This document shows, piece by piece, positions 5,524 to 12,494 of a stretch of 16,526 bases of DNA; the first letter of the stretch is position 1, and each line of letters begins with the position of its first letter. The DNA lies in NCBI GenBank assembly GCA_049589355.1, contig JBAWAP010000375.1:1-16526 (forward strand), read 5' to 3'. This DNA is from JBAWAP01 sp049589355 (GTDB lineage: Bacteria > Chloroflexota > Anaerolineae > VGOG01). Below the pieces are notes generated by a model. That model was not told the DNA's origin. It ran no database searches and saw nothing but the letters and a program-made list of their open reading frames with translations. A program made the position numbers and the translations under genes.

Positions 5524-8157
5524 GTGGGACAGGTTGATCGAAGCAAGGTGGTCAACCTGACCGCGGTAGGACTGCTGGGCCTGATGTTCGCCCTGATGGT
5601 ATCCAGTGCCCGCTTGAAGTCCCCGACGATGGACGAGCAAAACCACATCGCGCGGGGGTACGCCTACCTGCGCACAGGCGACCTGCGCCTGAATCTGGAC
5701 CATCCACCCCTGATCAATTCTCTGAGCGCGGCACCACTGTTGCTACTGCCCGATCTCAAACTGCCCACCGACAGCCCCGCCTGGGAGCACGCCCATGTCA
5801 TCGCCTTCGCCACTCAGTTTCTCTGGCACGGGGACCACAACGCCGATCAGATCCTACTGCTGGCCCGCTTGCCCATCATCCTGCTAGCTATCCTACTGGG
5901 CTGCTTCGTCTTCAGGTGGGCCAGGGAGCTCCACGGGTCGCTGGTTGGCCTCCTGGCCCTGGGCCTCTACGTTTTCGACCCCAATATCCTGGCCCACGCC
6001 CGCCTGACGACCACCGACCTGGGTGTGACCTGCTTCTTATTCATGGCTGTCTATTGCTTCTGGCGCTGGTTAAACCATCCTACGTGGTCACGGCTAGCAG
6101 CGGCCGGTTTGACGCTGGGGTTGGCGCTGGTATCCAAATACTCAGCCCTGGTGCTGATCCCCATCCTGCCGTTGATTGGGCTGGCGTACATCTTGACGAG
6201 CGGACAGCCAATGCAGCGCGTGCGGAAATTGGTGCCTTCTGTTGGCCTCATGATAGTGCTGGCGGGCCTGGTGGTCTGGGCAGTGTATGGTTTCGAGGTA
6301 GGGCCACTGGTGGAAGGGGGGATTCCGGTGCCGATCCCTACCTACATCAGGGGCTTGCAAGGGGTTTTCCGTCACTTGGAGACGGGTCACCCTGCCTTCT
6401 TACACGGCAACTATTTCACCATGGCGCGGTGGGACTATTTCCCCGTGGCTTTTGCCATCAAGACCCCTCTACCAACTCTGATCTTGTTGTGCATCTCACT
6501 GGTCTGGACGGTCAAACGGCGGGCCTGGCGGTTGGCCTACCCCTTGCTGCTACCCGTCCTGGTCTACCTGGCCATCAGTCTCAGCAGCCAAGCCCTGAAC
6601 ATCGGCTATCGTTATATCTTGCCCGTGCTGCCATTCCTCTTCGTCTTCGCCAGTGGAGTCGCGCGCAGCAAAGCATGGGGTGAGAGCCTACGGATTGAGC
6701 CCCGCCATCTGCCAGGCGCGGCAGCCTGTCTCCTACTCGCGGTCTGGTACCTGGTCGGCAGCGCGCGCATTTATCCGGACTACCTGGCCTACTTCAACGA
6801 GCTGGTCGGTGGGCCCGATAACGGCTGGCGCTATCTGGTGGATTCCAATCTGGATTGGGGGCAAGACCTGAAGGGGTTGAAGAGGTACATGGAGCAGGCA
6901 GGCATTGAGGAGGTATATCTCAGTTGGTTCGGGAGCACCTATCCGGACGCTTATGGCTACGACATCCCTCACCGTCTGTTGCCCAGCTATATTTACTATC
7001 CGGGGCAGGTCACAGGGGTGGCTTTCAATCCTCTTCGGCCCGCGCCGGGAGTGTACGCCATCAGCGCGACTAACCTGCAGGGGGTGTACTTCTCCGACCA
7101 CGATCTCTTCGCCTGGTTCCGGGAACGGCAGCCGCTGGCCAAGATCGGGTACTCGATCTTCATCTACCAGGTGGGCGGCGAGGAAACGGAAGCCACCGGG
7201 TCGGTGGTCTGCCTATCGGACGTGCGCCTGAACGACTTGGACGCCGAGGCGCGGGCGCTCACAGTGGAGAGCGAAGCAATACGGCTCAAATGGTTTGACC
7301 ATCGCACTGGCTTTCTCTTGCCAGCCGAAGGGCAAGAGGTAAGCTACGTCGTCCCCGATGCCTTCCCCTTCTCGTCCACGCTCCAGCAGCGGTTTCAACA
7401 GGACAGCGAGCTGTTGCACGTTGCCGAGGACAGGTCTTACGCCATCTATCGGCTGGCGAGCCGCGATGCGCTGGCCAAGAAGCTGGCCTCTGTGCAGCAG
7501 AACTCCACGATCTATTGGAGCCCGGCCGTCGAGTTCGTGCCCGGAGGCCCGCAGGGATGGCGACACTCCCTCGCGCCTCCGGGCAATTTCAACCAGCAGG
7601 TGGCCTTCCTGGGCTACGAGTACATACCGGCAGAGTCTCCCAGCACCATCGAACTGCTCACCTATTGGCAGGTCCTGCACACCGCGGACCCTTCGCTGGC
7701 CATCTTCCTCCATCTGCTGGATGCCCACAGCGTCGTGGTGGGGAGCTACGATGGCTTGAGTATCCTACCGACGAGTTGGGAGCCGGGCGACGTTTTCATC
7801 CAGTGGCACAGCCTACCCGTCGAGCCGACCACACCCGCGGGGGAGTATCAGTTGGAGTTGGGCTTCTACTCGCCGGCTACCATGCAACGGCTGCCGATCT
7901 TTCAGGAGGGCGAGGCCGTGGCCGACCGCTTGCTCCTGTCGCCCATTCAGGTGCAGGGGCAAATCTTGCCCAGTAGCTCAAAATGTGATACAATAACTGT
8001 GGGGGAAGCCATGGGAAGGTTACTCTTCAGCCGTGCTTACCATCCCTGGCCCAGCACCTATACGTATTGGCGAGGCAAGCTGCTCAAGATATTCAAAGCC
8101 GAGGCATTGCCCCATTGGTTGGGTGGGGGAGCCAGGACAGGTGATGGCTCTAGATGA
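5524..8157 (+). CDS. GT39/PMT-type glycosyltransferase-like membrane protein, 3' end fused to fmt fragment
   Basis: 877 aa from a GTG placed right after the preceding stop, with AAAGGGGGAG upstream. The start of the protein has the PMT/ArnT pattern: first span, then DEQNHIARGYAYLRTGD (37-53, D37/E38 being the likely catalytic acid pair in the first outer loop) and HPPL (60-63). About ten further hydrophobic spans follow, then DSNLDWGQDL (440-449), common in GT39-like proteins. Such enzymes move sugars from polyprenyl-phosphate carriers at the outer membrane face. Residues about 694-822 are the shared C-terminal domain (LLTYWQ, IFLHLLD, PTSWEPGDV, YQLELGFYSPAT, RLLLSPIQV). From about residue 827 the frame runs into a piece of fmt (RAYHPWP at 837-843), so the original stop has probably been lost or replaced. 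Donor and acceptor are unknown. Confidence 0.82.
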   Translation: MGQVDRSKVVNLTAVGLLGLMFALMVSSARLKSPTMDEQNHIARGYAYLRTGDLRLNLDHPPLINSLSAAPLLLLPDLKLPTDSPAWEHAHVIAFATQFLWHGDHNADQILLLARLPIILLAILLGCFVFRWARELHGSLVGLLALGLYVFDPNILAHARLTTTDLGVTCFLFMAVYCFWRWLNHPTWSRLAAAGLTLGLALVSKYSALVLIPILPLIGLAYILTSGQPMQRVRKLVPSVGLMIVLAGLVVWAVYGFEVGPLVEGGIPVPIPTYIRGLQGVFRHLETGHPAFLHGNYFTMARWDYFPVAFAIKTPLPTLILLCISLVWTVKRRAWRLAYPLLLPVLVYLAISLSSQALNIGYRYILPVLPFLFVFASGVARSKAWGESLRIEPRHLPGAAACLLLAVWYLVGSARIYPDYLAYFNELVGGPDNGWRYLVDSNLDWGQDLKGLKRYMEQAGIEEVYLSWFGSTYPDAYGYDIPHRLLPSYIYYPGQVTGVAFNPLRPAPGVYAISATNLQGVYFSDHDLFAWFRERQPLAKIGYSIFIYQVGGEETEATGSVVCLSDVRLNDLDAEARALTVESEAIRLKWFDHRTGFLLPAEGQEVSYVVPDAFPFSSTLQQRFQQDSELLHVAEDRSYAIYRLASRDALAKKLASVQQNSTIYWSPAVEFVPGGPQGWRHSLAPPGNFNQQVAFLGYEYIPAESPSTIELLTYWQVLHTADPSLAIFLHLLDAHSVVVGSYDGLSILPTSWEPGDVFIQWHSLPVEPTTPAGEYQLELGFYSPATMQRLPIFQEGEAVADRLLLSPIQVQGQILPSSSKCDTITVGEAMGRLLFSRAYHPWPSTYTYWRGKLLKIFKAEALPHWLGGGARTGDGSR
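7966..7994 (+). promoter_or_regulatory. internal sigma70-type promoter near the GT39/fmt junction
   Basis: TTGCCC (7966-7971) and TACAAT (7989-7994) are 17 bp apart, and TGA directly before TACAAT makes an extended -10. Transcription would begin near 8001, inside the tail of the GT39-type frame, just before GGGGGAAG and an in-frame ATG at 8011. It could serve the GH5-like gene downstream. It may have arrived with the fmt fragment or arisen at the junction. Confidence 0.45.
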
Positions 8158-8283
8158 GGGCCTGCCTGTTGTCACCGGGGAAGCGGCACTGCTTGTGAGC
8201 GAAGTGCAGTTGGCAGGCAAAAGGGCCTTGAGTGCCGAAGATTTCGCTAGAGGGCATAGGGATTCTATGGCCTCGGTGCTAGA
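8002..8283 (+). pseudogene. fmt: C-terminal fragment of methionyl-tRNA formyltransferase, frameshifted
   Basis: In the frame of the preceding GT39-type gene, 8032 onward reads RAYHPWPSTYTYWRGKLLKI, the start of the Fmt C-terminal domain (E. coli has RAFNPWP). The match then moves to the +1 frame: GEPGQVMALDEGLPVVTGEA, then LVSEVQLAGKRALSAEDFAR and GHRDS, equal to the Fmt end (compare LQPAGKKAMSAQDLL in E. coli). The change of frame falls in GGGTGGGGGAGCC near 8121-8133, a G-run where an indel is likely. Fmt has about 310 aa; only the last 90 or so are here, and the formyltransferase domain with its catalytic residues is absent, so this is a non-functional remnant. The first half is fused to the GT39-type frame and the second half opens into the GH5-like frame. 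Confidence 0.8.
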
Positions 8284-8371
8284 CCGGGGGGATCAGCAGA
8301 TGAAACTGGAGTTTGGACAAGGTGAGAGAAACCAGGTTTTTCGCTCGAAAGTGCTTCTCGGAGTATCGAAG

Positions 8372-9664
8372 ATGGCAGCAATTGTGCACATTTGGGAAAC
8401 AAAGGGTTCAAAAACCTGGTTTCTGGCCGCAGTGATTTTGGCTTTGGTGGTCACGATAAGTTGCGGTCTGACCCTGTCCCATTCAACCCACGAGGAGCAA
8501 AATGCAAGCTCTCCATTCCCTTTGGTTGAGGCGGGTGACTCTGGCGGGAGCAGCGTGTTGGTGACAGAGTCTTCTGACTCGTGTGATCCCCGGGGCGAGA
8601 ACGAGCTCCTCGAGACGTGTCTAGCTACGCAGACAGTCAAAACCGAGAGGGGAAGCAGGCTCATCTTTCCCCTGGTGCTGGTGGGAGACCTTGAGTCAGC
8701 CAAAGAGAAGCAGATCTTTCTACCGGTGTTTACCAAACCCAGAGGGCTCTGTAGTGACCGCGTCGTCAGGACTGGCGACAAGCTCACTTTCAATGGTCAG
8801 GAGATTCGGTTGATCGGCATGAACGTGGCCTATATCCTCGAAGAGTGGTTCCCGGATGACCAGTGGGAGGGAATACTCTCCTTCCTGTCTCAGTATGGAA
8901 ATGCCATCCGTATCCCCGTTTTTCCTAAGCATGCGCGGGACGGTGGGCTGGATCGGGTGGAACGGTTGATCCGGCTGGGTGGCGAGCACGGTCTGAAGTT
9001 CATCATCGTCCTCGATGGCTACATGGCGGCAGATTATCCTACCAAGAACGAAGGCTGGTTTCGCTCAGGGTACAAAGGCGAGTACATGGATCATCTGAGA
9101 AGTGTGGTCACCAGGCTCAGGGATTTTCCTGAGGTGGCCCTGTGGCAGTTGATGGGGGAGCCCAGTTGCGCTCCTGAGGGAGGGACGCGGTCTTGCTACA
9201 ACTCGCTGGTCGAATGGGCCAGGGTGGCCTCTGAGGAGATAAAGAGGCTCGATCCCTGCCGGCCAGTTGCCGTGGGGATGATCTCGGTTGGCGGGCCTCA
9301 GCCTCAGGGGGAAGAAGCCTGGCGCAAGATGCACACTTTGCCCTCGATTGATGCCGTGACGATTCACGTCTGGACCAACGTCTGGTACGAGCGGGAGCTG
9401 AGGATTGCCGAAGAACTGGACCTGCCCGTTCTCTACACCGAGGTCTACCATCGAGCGTACAAGAAGAATGGTCGCCTTCTCCACAAGGGAATCTTGGAGG
9501 AAAGGGCGCCCATTATCGAGGAGTTCATGCAGCGATCCTTCGACGAGGGGGTGGACGGCATCATCCTCTGGCAGTACATTCACCAGGGCTATTGCGGGGA
9601 GTTGGACTACGATCAGAGTGACCCCGTCTGGAAGGTGCTTCAGTCTTTCTCCATTGAACAGTGA
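8372..9664 (+). CDS. membrane-anchored or exported GH5-like (clan GH-A) glycoside hydrolase
   Basis: 430 aa from the ATG at 8372. The frame is open back to 8033, but that part is the fmt remnant; an ATG at 8300 is possible but would place 40 residues before the membrane segment. Residues 16-30 form a signal peptide or anchor; C31 lacks a good lipobox. A Ser/Glu-rich linker contains IFPLVLVG and IFLPVF, then a TIM-barrel-type domain starts near residue 137 (FNGQEIRLIGMN, NAIRIPVFP). The likely acid/base is E263 in WQLMGEPS, H332 lies in IHVW, the nucleophile is E357 in YTEVYH, and GIILWQYI follows. The asparagine that normally precedes the acid/base is glycine. The best guess is a beta-mannanase or beta-glucanase-like enzyme acting on the cluster's glycan. 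The fold call is fair, the substrate open. Confidence 0.72.
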   Translation: MAAIVHIWETKGSKTWFLAAVILALVVTISCGLTLSHSTHEEQNASSPFPLVEAGDSGGSSVLVTESSDSCDPRGENELLETCLATQTVKTERGSRLIFPLVLVGDLESAKEKQIFLPVFTKPRGLCSDRVVRTGDKLTFNGQEIRLIGMNVAYILEEWFPDDQWEGILSFLSQYGNAIRIPVFPKHARDGGLDRVERLIRLGGEHGLKFIIVLDGYMAADYPTKNEGWFRSGYKGEYMDHLRSVVTRLRDFPEVALWQLMGEPSCAPEGGTRSCYNSLVEWARVASEEIKRLDPCRPVAVGMISVGGPQPQGEEAWRKMHTLPSIDAVTIHVWTNVWYERELRIAEELDLPVLYTEVYHRAYKKNGRLLHKGILEERAPIIEEFMQRSFDEGVDGIILWQYIHQGYCGELDYDQSDPVWKVLQSFSIEQ

Positions 9665-9728
9665 ACGTCTTTAGAGTTTCAAATGAGTGTCAGTTCCCCC
9701 TGAAGCCACAAATGGAGTGTGTTGATTC

Positions 9729-11369
9729 ATGAGAGTACTCGTCGTTGGCCTTGATGGCGCCACCTTTGATTTGATTCGCCCCTGGGTGGCCGCGGGCCAC
9801 CTGCCTACTTTGGCTCGTCTGATGCAGGAGGGGGCTCACGGTGAACTCATGTCTACCCTGCCGCCGGTCACCTCCCCCGCCTGGCCCTCGTTCATGACGG
9901 GCATGAACCCAGGTAAGCACGGGGTGTTCGACTTCATCCGCAGCCGCCCCGGCGGTTTCGACATGGTGAACGCTTCCCACATCGCCGCTAAGACCCTTTG
10001 GCAGCTTCTGTCGGAGGCGGGGCGACGGGTGGGGGTGATCGCTGTGCCCGTGACCTATCCGCCCTGCCCCGTCAACGGCTTCATGATCTCAGATATCCTG
10101 TCTCCCAGGCACGCGGAGATCGCCTATCCGCCCGGCTTGCTGAGGCGTTACGAGGATGAGCTGGGTCCCTATCGCATCAGCCCCGATGTGCAATATGCTG
10201 ATGGAGACGAGGAGGCCTTCGTTGCCGACCTGCTGGCGCTGATGGAGCGGAGGGCCAGCTACGCGCTGCGCCTGATGCAGGACTACGAGTGGGACTTCTT
10301 CATGGTGCATTTCGTGGCCCTCGATGTCGCCCAGCACGCCCTCTGGAAGTTCGTTGACCCCACCCATCCTCGCTATGACCCGCAGGCGGCGCAGCGCTAC
10401 GGCGATTCGCTGCTGACGCTCTATCAGAAAGCGGATGTCATCCTGGCCCGGCTGTGGGAGCAGACAGGACCGGACGATGTGCTGCTGGTGATGTCGGATC
10501 ACGGCTTCGGGCCGCTGCACGGTACGGTGAATCTCAACAACTTCTTGCTGCAACGGGGGTTTCTGCACCTGAAGCAGGACGTGGCGACCCGCCTGCGCTA
10601 CGCGCTCTTTCGCCACGGCATCACGCCCAGCGCGGCCTACGCTCTGCTGGTGAAGCTGGGCCTGCAGGATGTGGTGGTCAGGGTCAGCAAGCGGGCACGC
10701 AATGCCATCATGGGGCGCTTCCTGTCCTTTTCCGCCGTGGATTGGTCGCGCACGCAGGCTTATGCCATGGGACACGTGGGCCAGGTCTTCATCAACCTGC
10801 GCGGCCGCGAGCCGCAGGGCTGCGTGCCACCCGAGGAGTACGAAGCCGTGCGTCAGCGGGTGGCCGACGCGCTGCGAGAGCTCAAGCATCCACAATCCGG
10901 CCGTCCGCTGGTGGATGAGATCATCTTCAAGGAGCAAGTGTACGAGGGGCCTTATGCCGAGCGGGGGGCCGATTTGTTGCCGGTCATGGACGGTTTTCGC
11001 TACATCGCCTTCCCGCTGTTCGCCAGCAACACACGGCTCGTGACCGCACAGGTACGGGGGGATTCTGGCTGTCACCGGCTGCACGGCATCTTGCTGGCCT
11101 GCGGGCCGGCGGTGCGGCAGGGAATGAAGCTGGACGGAGCACGGATCATTGATCTGGCCCCGACGATTCTCTACCGCATGGGGCTGCCTGTGCCCGACGA
11201 TATGGATGGCCGTGTGCTGACGGAGATGTTCGAGCCGGCGTTTGTCCGCGCCACTCCTTTGCAGCAGGCAGAGGCCGAGACGGTGCATCGTCGCCCGGAG
11301 CACGAATTGCTGCCGGAGGAACGGGCGGAGATCGAGGCCCGCCTGCGCAGCCTGGGCTACCTTGACTGA
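9729..11369 (+). CDS. type I phosphodiesterase / alkaline phosphatase superfamily protein
   Basis: 546 aa. The order of metal ligands fits the phosphodiesterase/nucleotide pyrophosphatase family (PF01663 type): D9 in VVGLDGATFD, the nucleophile T48 (or S49) in PPVTSPAWPSFMTG, D199 and H203 in ALDVAQHALW, D257-H258 in VMSDHGFGPLHG, and H452 in HRLHG. Such proteins hydrolyse phosphodiester or phosphate-monoester bonds with two zinc ions. There is no signal peptide, so it is predicted cytoplasmic. Its place among membrane glycosyltransferases suggests a task on nucleotide-sugar, polyprenyl-phosphate or phosphoglycan intermediates, which is inference only. A GGAG lies eleven bases before the ATG, a weak site. 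The C-terminus (AEIEARLRSLGYLD) is typical of this subgroup. The next gene begins 22 bases later, so the two are probably co-transcribed. Confidence 0.85.
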   Translation: MRVLVVGLDGATFDLIRPWVAAGHLPTLARLMQEGAHGELMSTLPPVTSPAWPSFMTGMNPGKHGVFDFIRSRPGGFDMVNASHIAAKTLWQLLSEAGRRVGVIAVPVTYPPCPVNGFMISDILSPRHAEIAYPPGLLRRYEDELGPYRISPDVQYADGDEEAFVADLLALMERRASYALRLMQDYEWDFFMVHFVALDVAQHALWKFVDPTHPRYDPQAAQRYGDSLLTLYQKADVILARLWEQTGPDDVLLVMSDHGFGPLHGTVNLNNFLLQRGFLHLKQDVATRLRYALFRHGITPSAAYALLVKLGLQDVVVRVSKRARNAIMGRFLSFSAVDWSRTQAYAMGHVGQVFINLRGREPQGCVPPEEYEAVRQRVADALRELKHPQSGRPLVDEIIFKEQVYEGPYAERGADLLPVMDGFRYIAFPLFASNTRLVTAQVRGDSGCHRLHGILLACGPAVRQGMKLDGARIIDLAPTILYRMGLPVPDDMDGRVLTEMFEPAFVRATPLQQAEAETVHRRPEHELLPEERAEIEARLRSLGYLD

Positions 11370-11391
11370 GAGAGCAGAGTTGGCAGAGAGG

Positions 11392-12420
11392 ATGCAAGTT
11401 ACCACCCCCTCTTTCATCCCCCCCGCAGAGGGCAGAGGGGGGGTGACATTGGCCTCAACCTGGCGCAAGCTCTGGCGCTGGCTGCGGCCTCTCTTCGGAC
11501 TAGGGTTACTGGTCTTTCTGCTCTGGCGGGTGGACTGGCAGCAGTTGACACGCATCGTGGGCCAGGCCAGCGTGGGCTACGTCGGGGTGGCGCTGCTCAT
11601 CGAACTGCTCAACGTGTTGCCGCGGGTCTTGCGCTGGCGGGCGCTGTTGCTCACTCAGGGGACGGGGGAGCCTTTCCTTCGCCTCCTTTCCATTTACCTG
11701 GTGGGCAGCTTCTTCAACAATTTTCTGCCCAGCAACGTGGGCGGCGACAGCGTGCGCATGCTGCGCATGATTCAACTCACCGGCCGCGGGGCGGACGCCG
11801 CCTCCTCCGTGCTGGTAGAGCGGTTATGCGGCCTGTTTGCCGTGCTGTTGATGGGAGTGGTAGCGGTGCTGAGCAACTGGCGGCTGGCGTCGGCAGGGGG
11901 GATCGGCTTCCTCGTGCTGGGGGCGTTCGTCGCCTTCGTCCTGGGGATGCTGTTGCTGTTCAACCTGCGGCGGGTGCGCTCTTGGGCTGATCGCTTGCTC
12001 CCCCCTACCTCCCCAGATAGAGGGGGCTTGGGGAGGGTGTTTGTTGTCCTGATCGGCAAGCTGGGCAAGCTGTATGATTCGATCTACGCTTTTCGCGGCC
12101 ACGGACGCGTACTGCTGGTGGTGCTGGCCTTATCGCTGCTCTTTCGGTTCGGGTGCGTGTTCGGTCTGTACGTGCAATCGTTTGCCTTGCACGTGTCCAT
12201 CCCCTTCATCTGGCTGATGATGGCCATCTCCCTGATCGCCGTTGTTACCTCGCTGCCGCTCTCGCTGAACGCCATCGGCATTCAGGAGGGGGCCTACGTC
12301 TTCTTTCTCGGTTTGGCAGGGATCGCTGCCCCGCAGGCCCTGGCGCTGGCGCTGCTGTCACGAGGTGTGAGGCTGGCGGTCAGCCTGGTGGGTGGGGTGA
12401 TCTATTTGCTGGGAAAGTGA
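11392..12420 (+). CDS. flippase-like integral membrane protein (LPG_synthase_TM / UPF0104 family)
   Basis: 342 aa from the ATG at 11392; a GTG at 11443 would give 325 aa and is nearly as likely, since a GC-rich hairpin lies between them and neither start has a clean ribosome binding site. The protein is a bundle of about eight hydrophobic spans with the family marks RVLRWRALL, NNFLPSNVGGDSVRMLRM (about residue 109) and SLPLSLNAIGIQEGAYVFFL (about residue 287). This family is the membrane part of lysyl-phosphatidylglycerol synthase/flippase MprF and of stand-alone proteins beside polyprenol-linked glycan genes, where a lipid-carrier transport role is suspected. The soluble MprF transferase domain is absent. 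A palindrome at 12001-12035 encodes the linker PPTSPDRGGLG. It sits between the phosphodiesterase and a large GT-C-like protein. Confidence 0.85.
   Translation: MQVTTPSFIPPAEGRGGVTLASTWRKLWRWLRPLFGLGLLVFLLWRVDWQQLTRIVGQASVGYVGVALLIELLNVLPRVLRWRALLLTQGTGEPFLRLLSIYLVGSFFNNFLPSNVGGDSVRMLRMIQLTGRGADAASSVLVERLCGLFAVLLMGVVAVLSNWRLASAGGIGFLVLGAFVAFVLGMLLLFNLRRVRSWADRLLPPTSPDRGGLGRVFVVLIGKLGKLYDSIYAFRGHGRVLLVVLALSLLFRFGCVFGLYVQSFALHVSIPFIWLMMAISLIAVVTSLPLSLNAIGIQEGAYVFFLGLAGIAAPQALALALLSRGVRLAVSLVGGVIYLLGK
11405..11441. repeat. GC-rich inverted repeat at the start of the flippase-like gene
   Basis: CCCCCTCT (11405-11412) pairs with AGAGGGGG (11434-11441), with a C7 run between. It lies between the two candidate start codons and would bury the GTG start in a hairpin of the mRNA. 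It is of the same style as the palindromes at 12001-12035 and 16490-16526. Confidence 0.55.
12001..12035. repeat. in-frame GC-rich palindrome inside the flippase-like gene
   Basis: CCCCCT (12001-12006) faces AGGGGG (12021-12026), and CTCCCC (12009-12014) faces GGGGAG (12030-12035), giving two overlapping stems. It codes for PPTSPDRGGLG between two membrane segments, a spot where an extra loop is tolerated. Insertion of a mobile palindrome into the gene is the inferred origin. Confidence 0.55.
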
Positions 12421-12441
12421 GCGAAAACGATGCAAGCTCTT

Positions 12442-12477
12442 GTCGTAGTAACGGTCGTAGTAACGACTTCAGTCGTT
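12442..12477. repeat. 12-bp tandem repeat plus palindrome, copy of a dispersed repeat
   Basis: GTCGTAGTAACG occurs twice in tandem (12442-12453, 12454-12465), and AACGACT-TC-AGTCGTT (12462-12477) is a 7-bp inverted repeat. The core TCGTAGTAACGACTTCAGTCG also occurs, inverted and with few changes, at 15608-15628. It fills the gap between two genes just upstream of the ribosome binding site at 12484-12488. Confidence 0.7.
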
Positions 12478-12494
12478 TTGTGCGGAGGTAGGTA

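Noticed and set aside
4933..5703. 256-codon minus-strand ORF
   Set aside because: It is antisense to two well-supported genes and has no recognisable motif.
8033..8371. N-terminal extension of the GH5-like protein by 113 residues
   Set aside because: This part overlaps the preceding gene and matches the Fmt C-terminus, not a glycosidase; a signal-like start lies at 8372.
10089..11555. 488-codon minus-strand ORF
   Set aside because: It is the complement of the phosphodiesterase gene, His/Gln/Arg-rich with no family features; long shadow frames are common in GC-rich genes.
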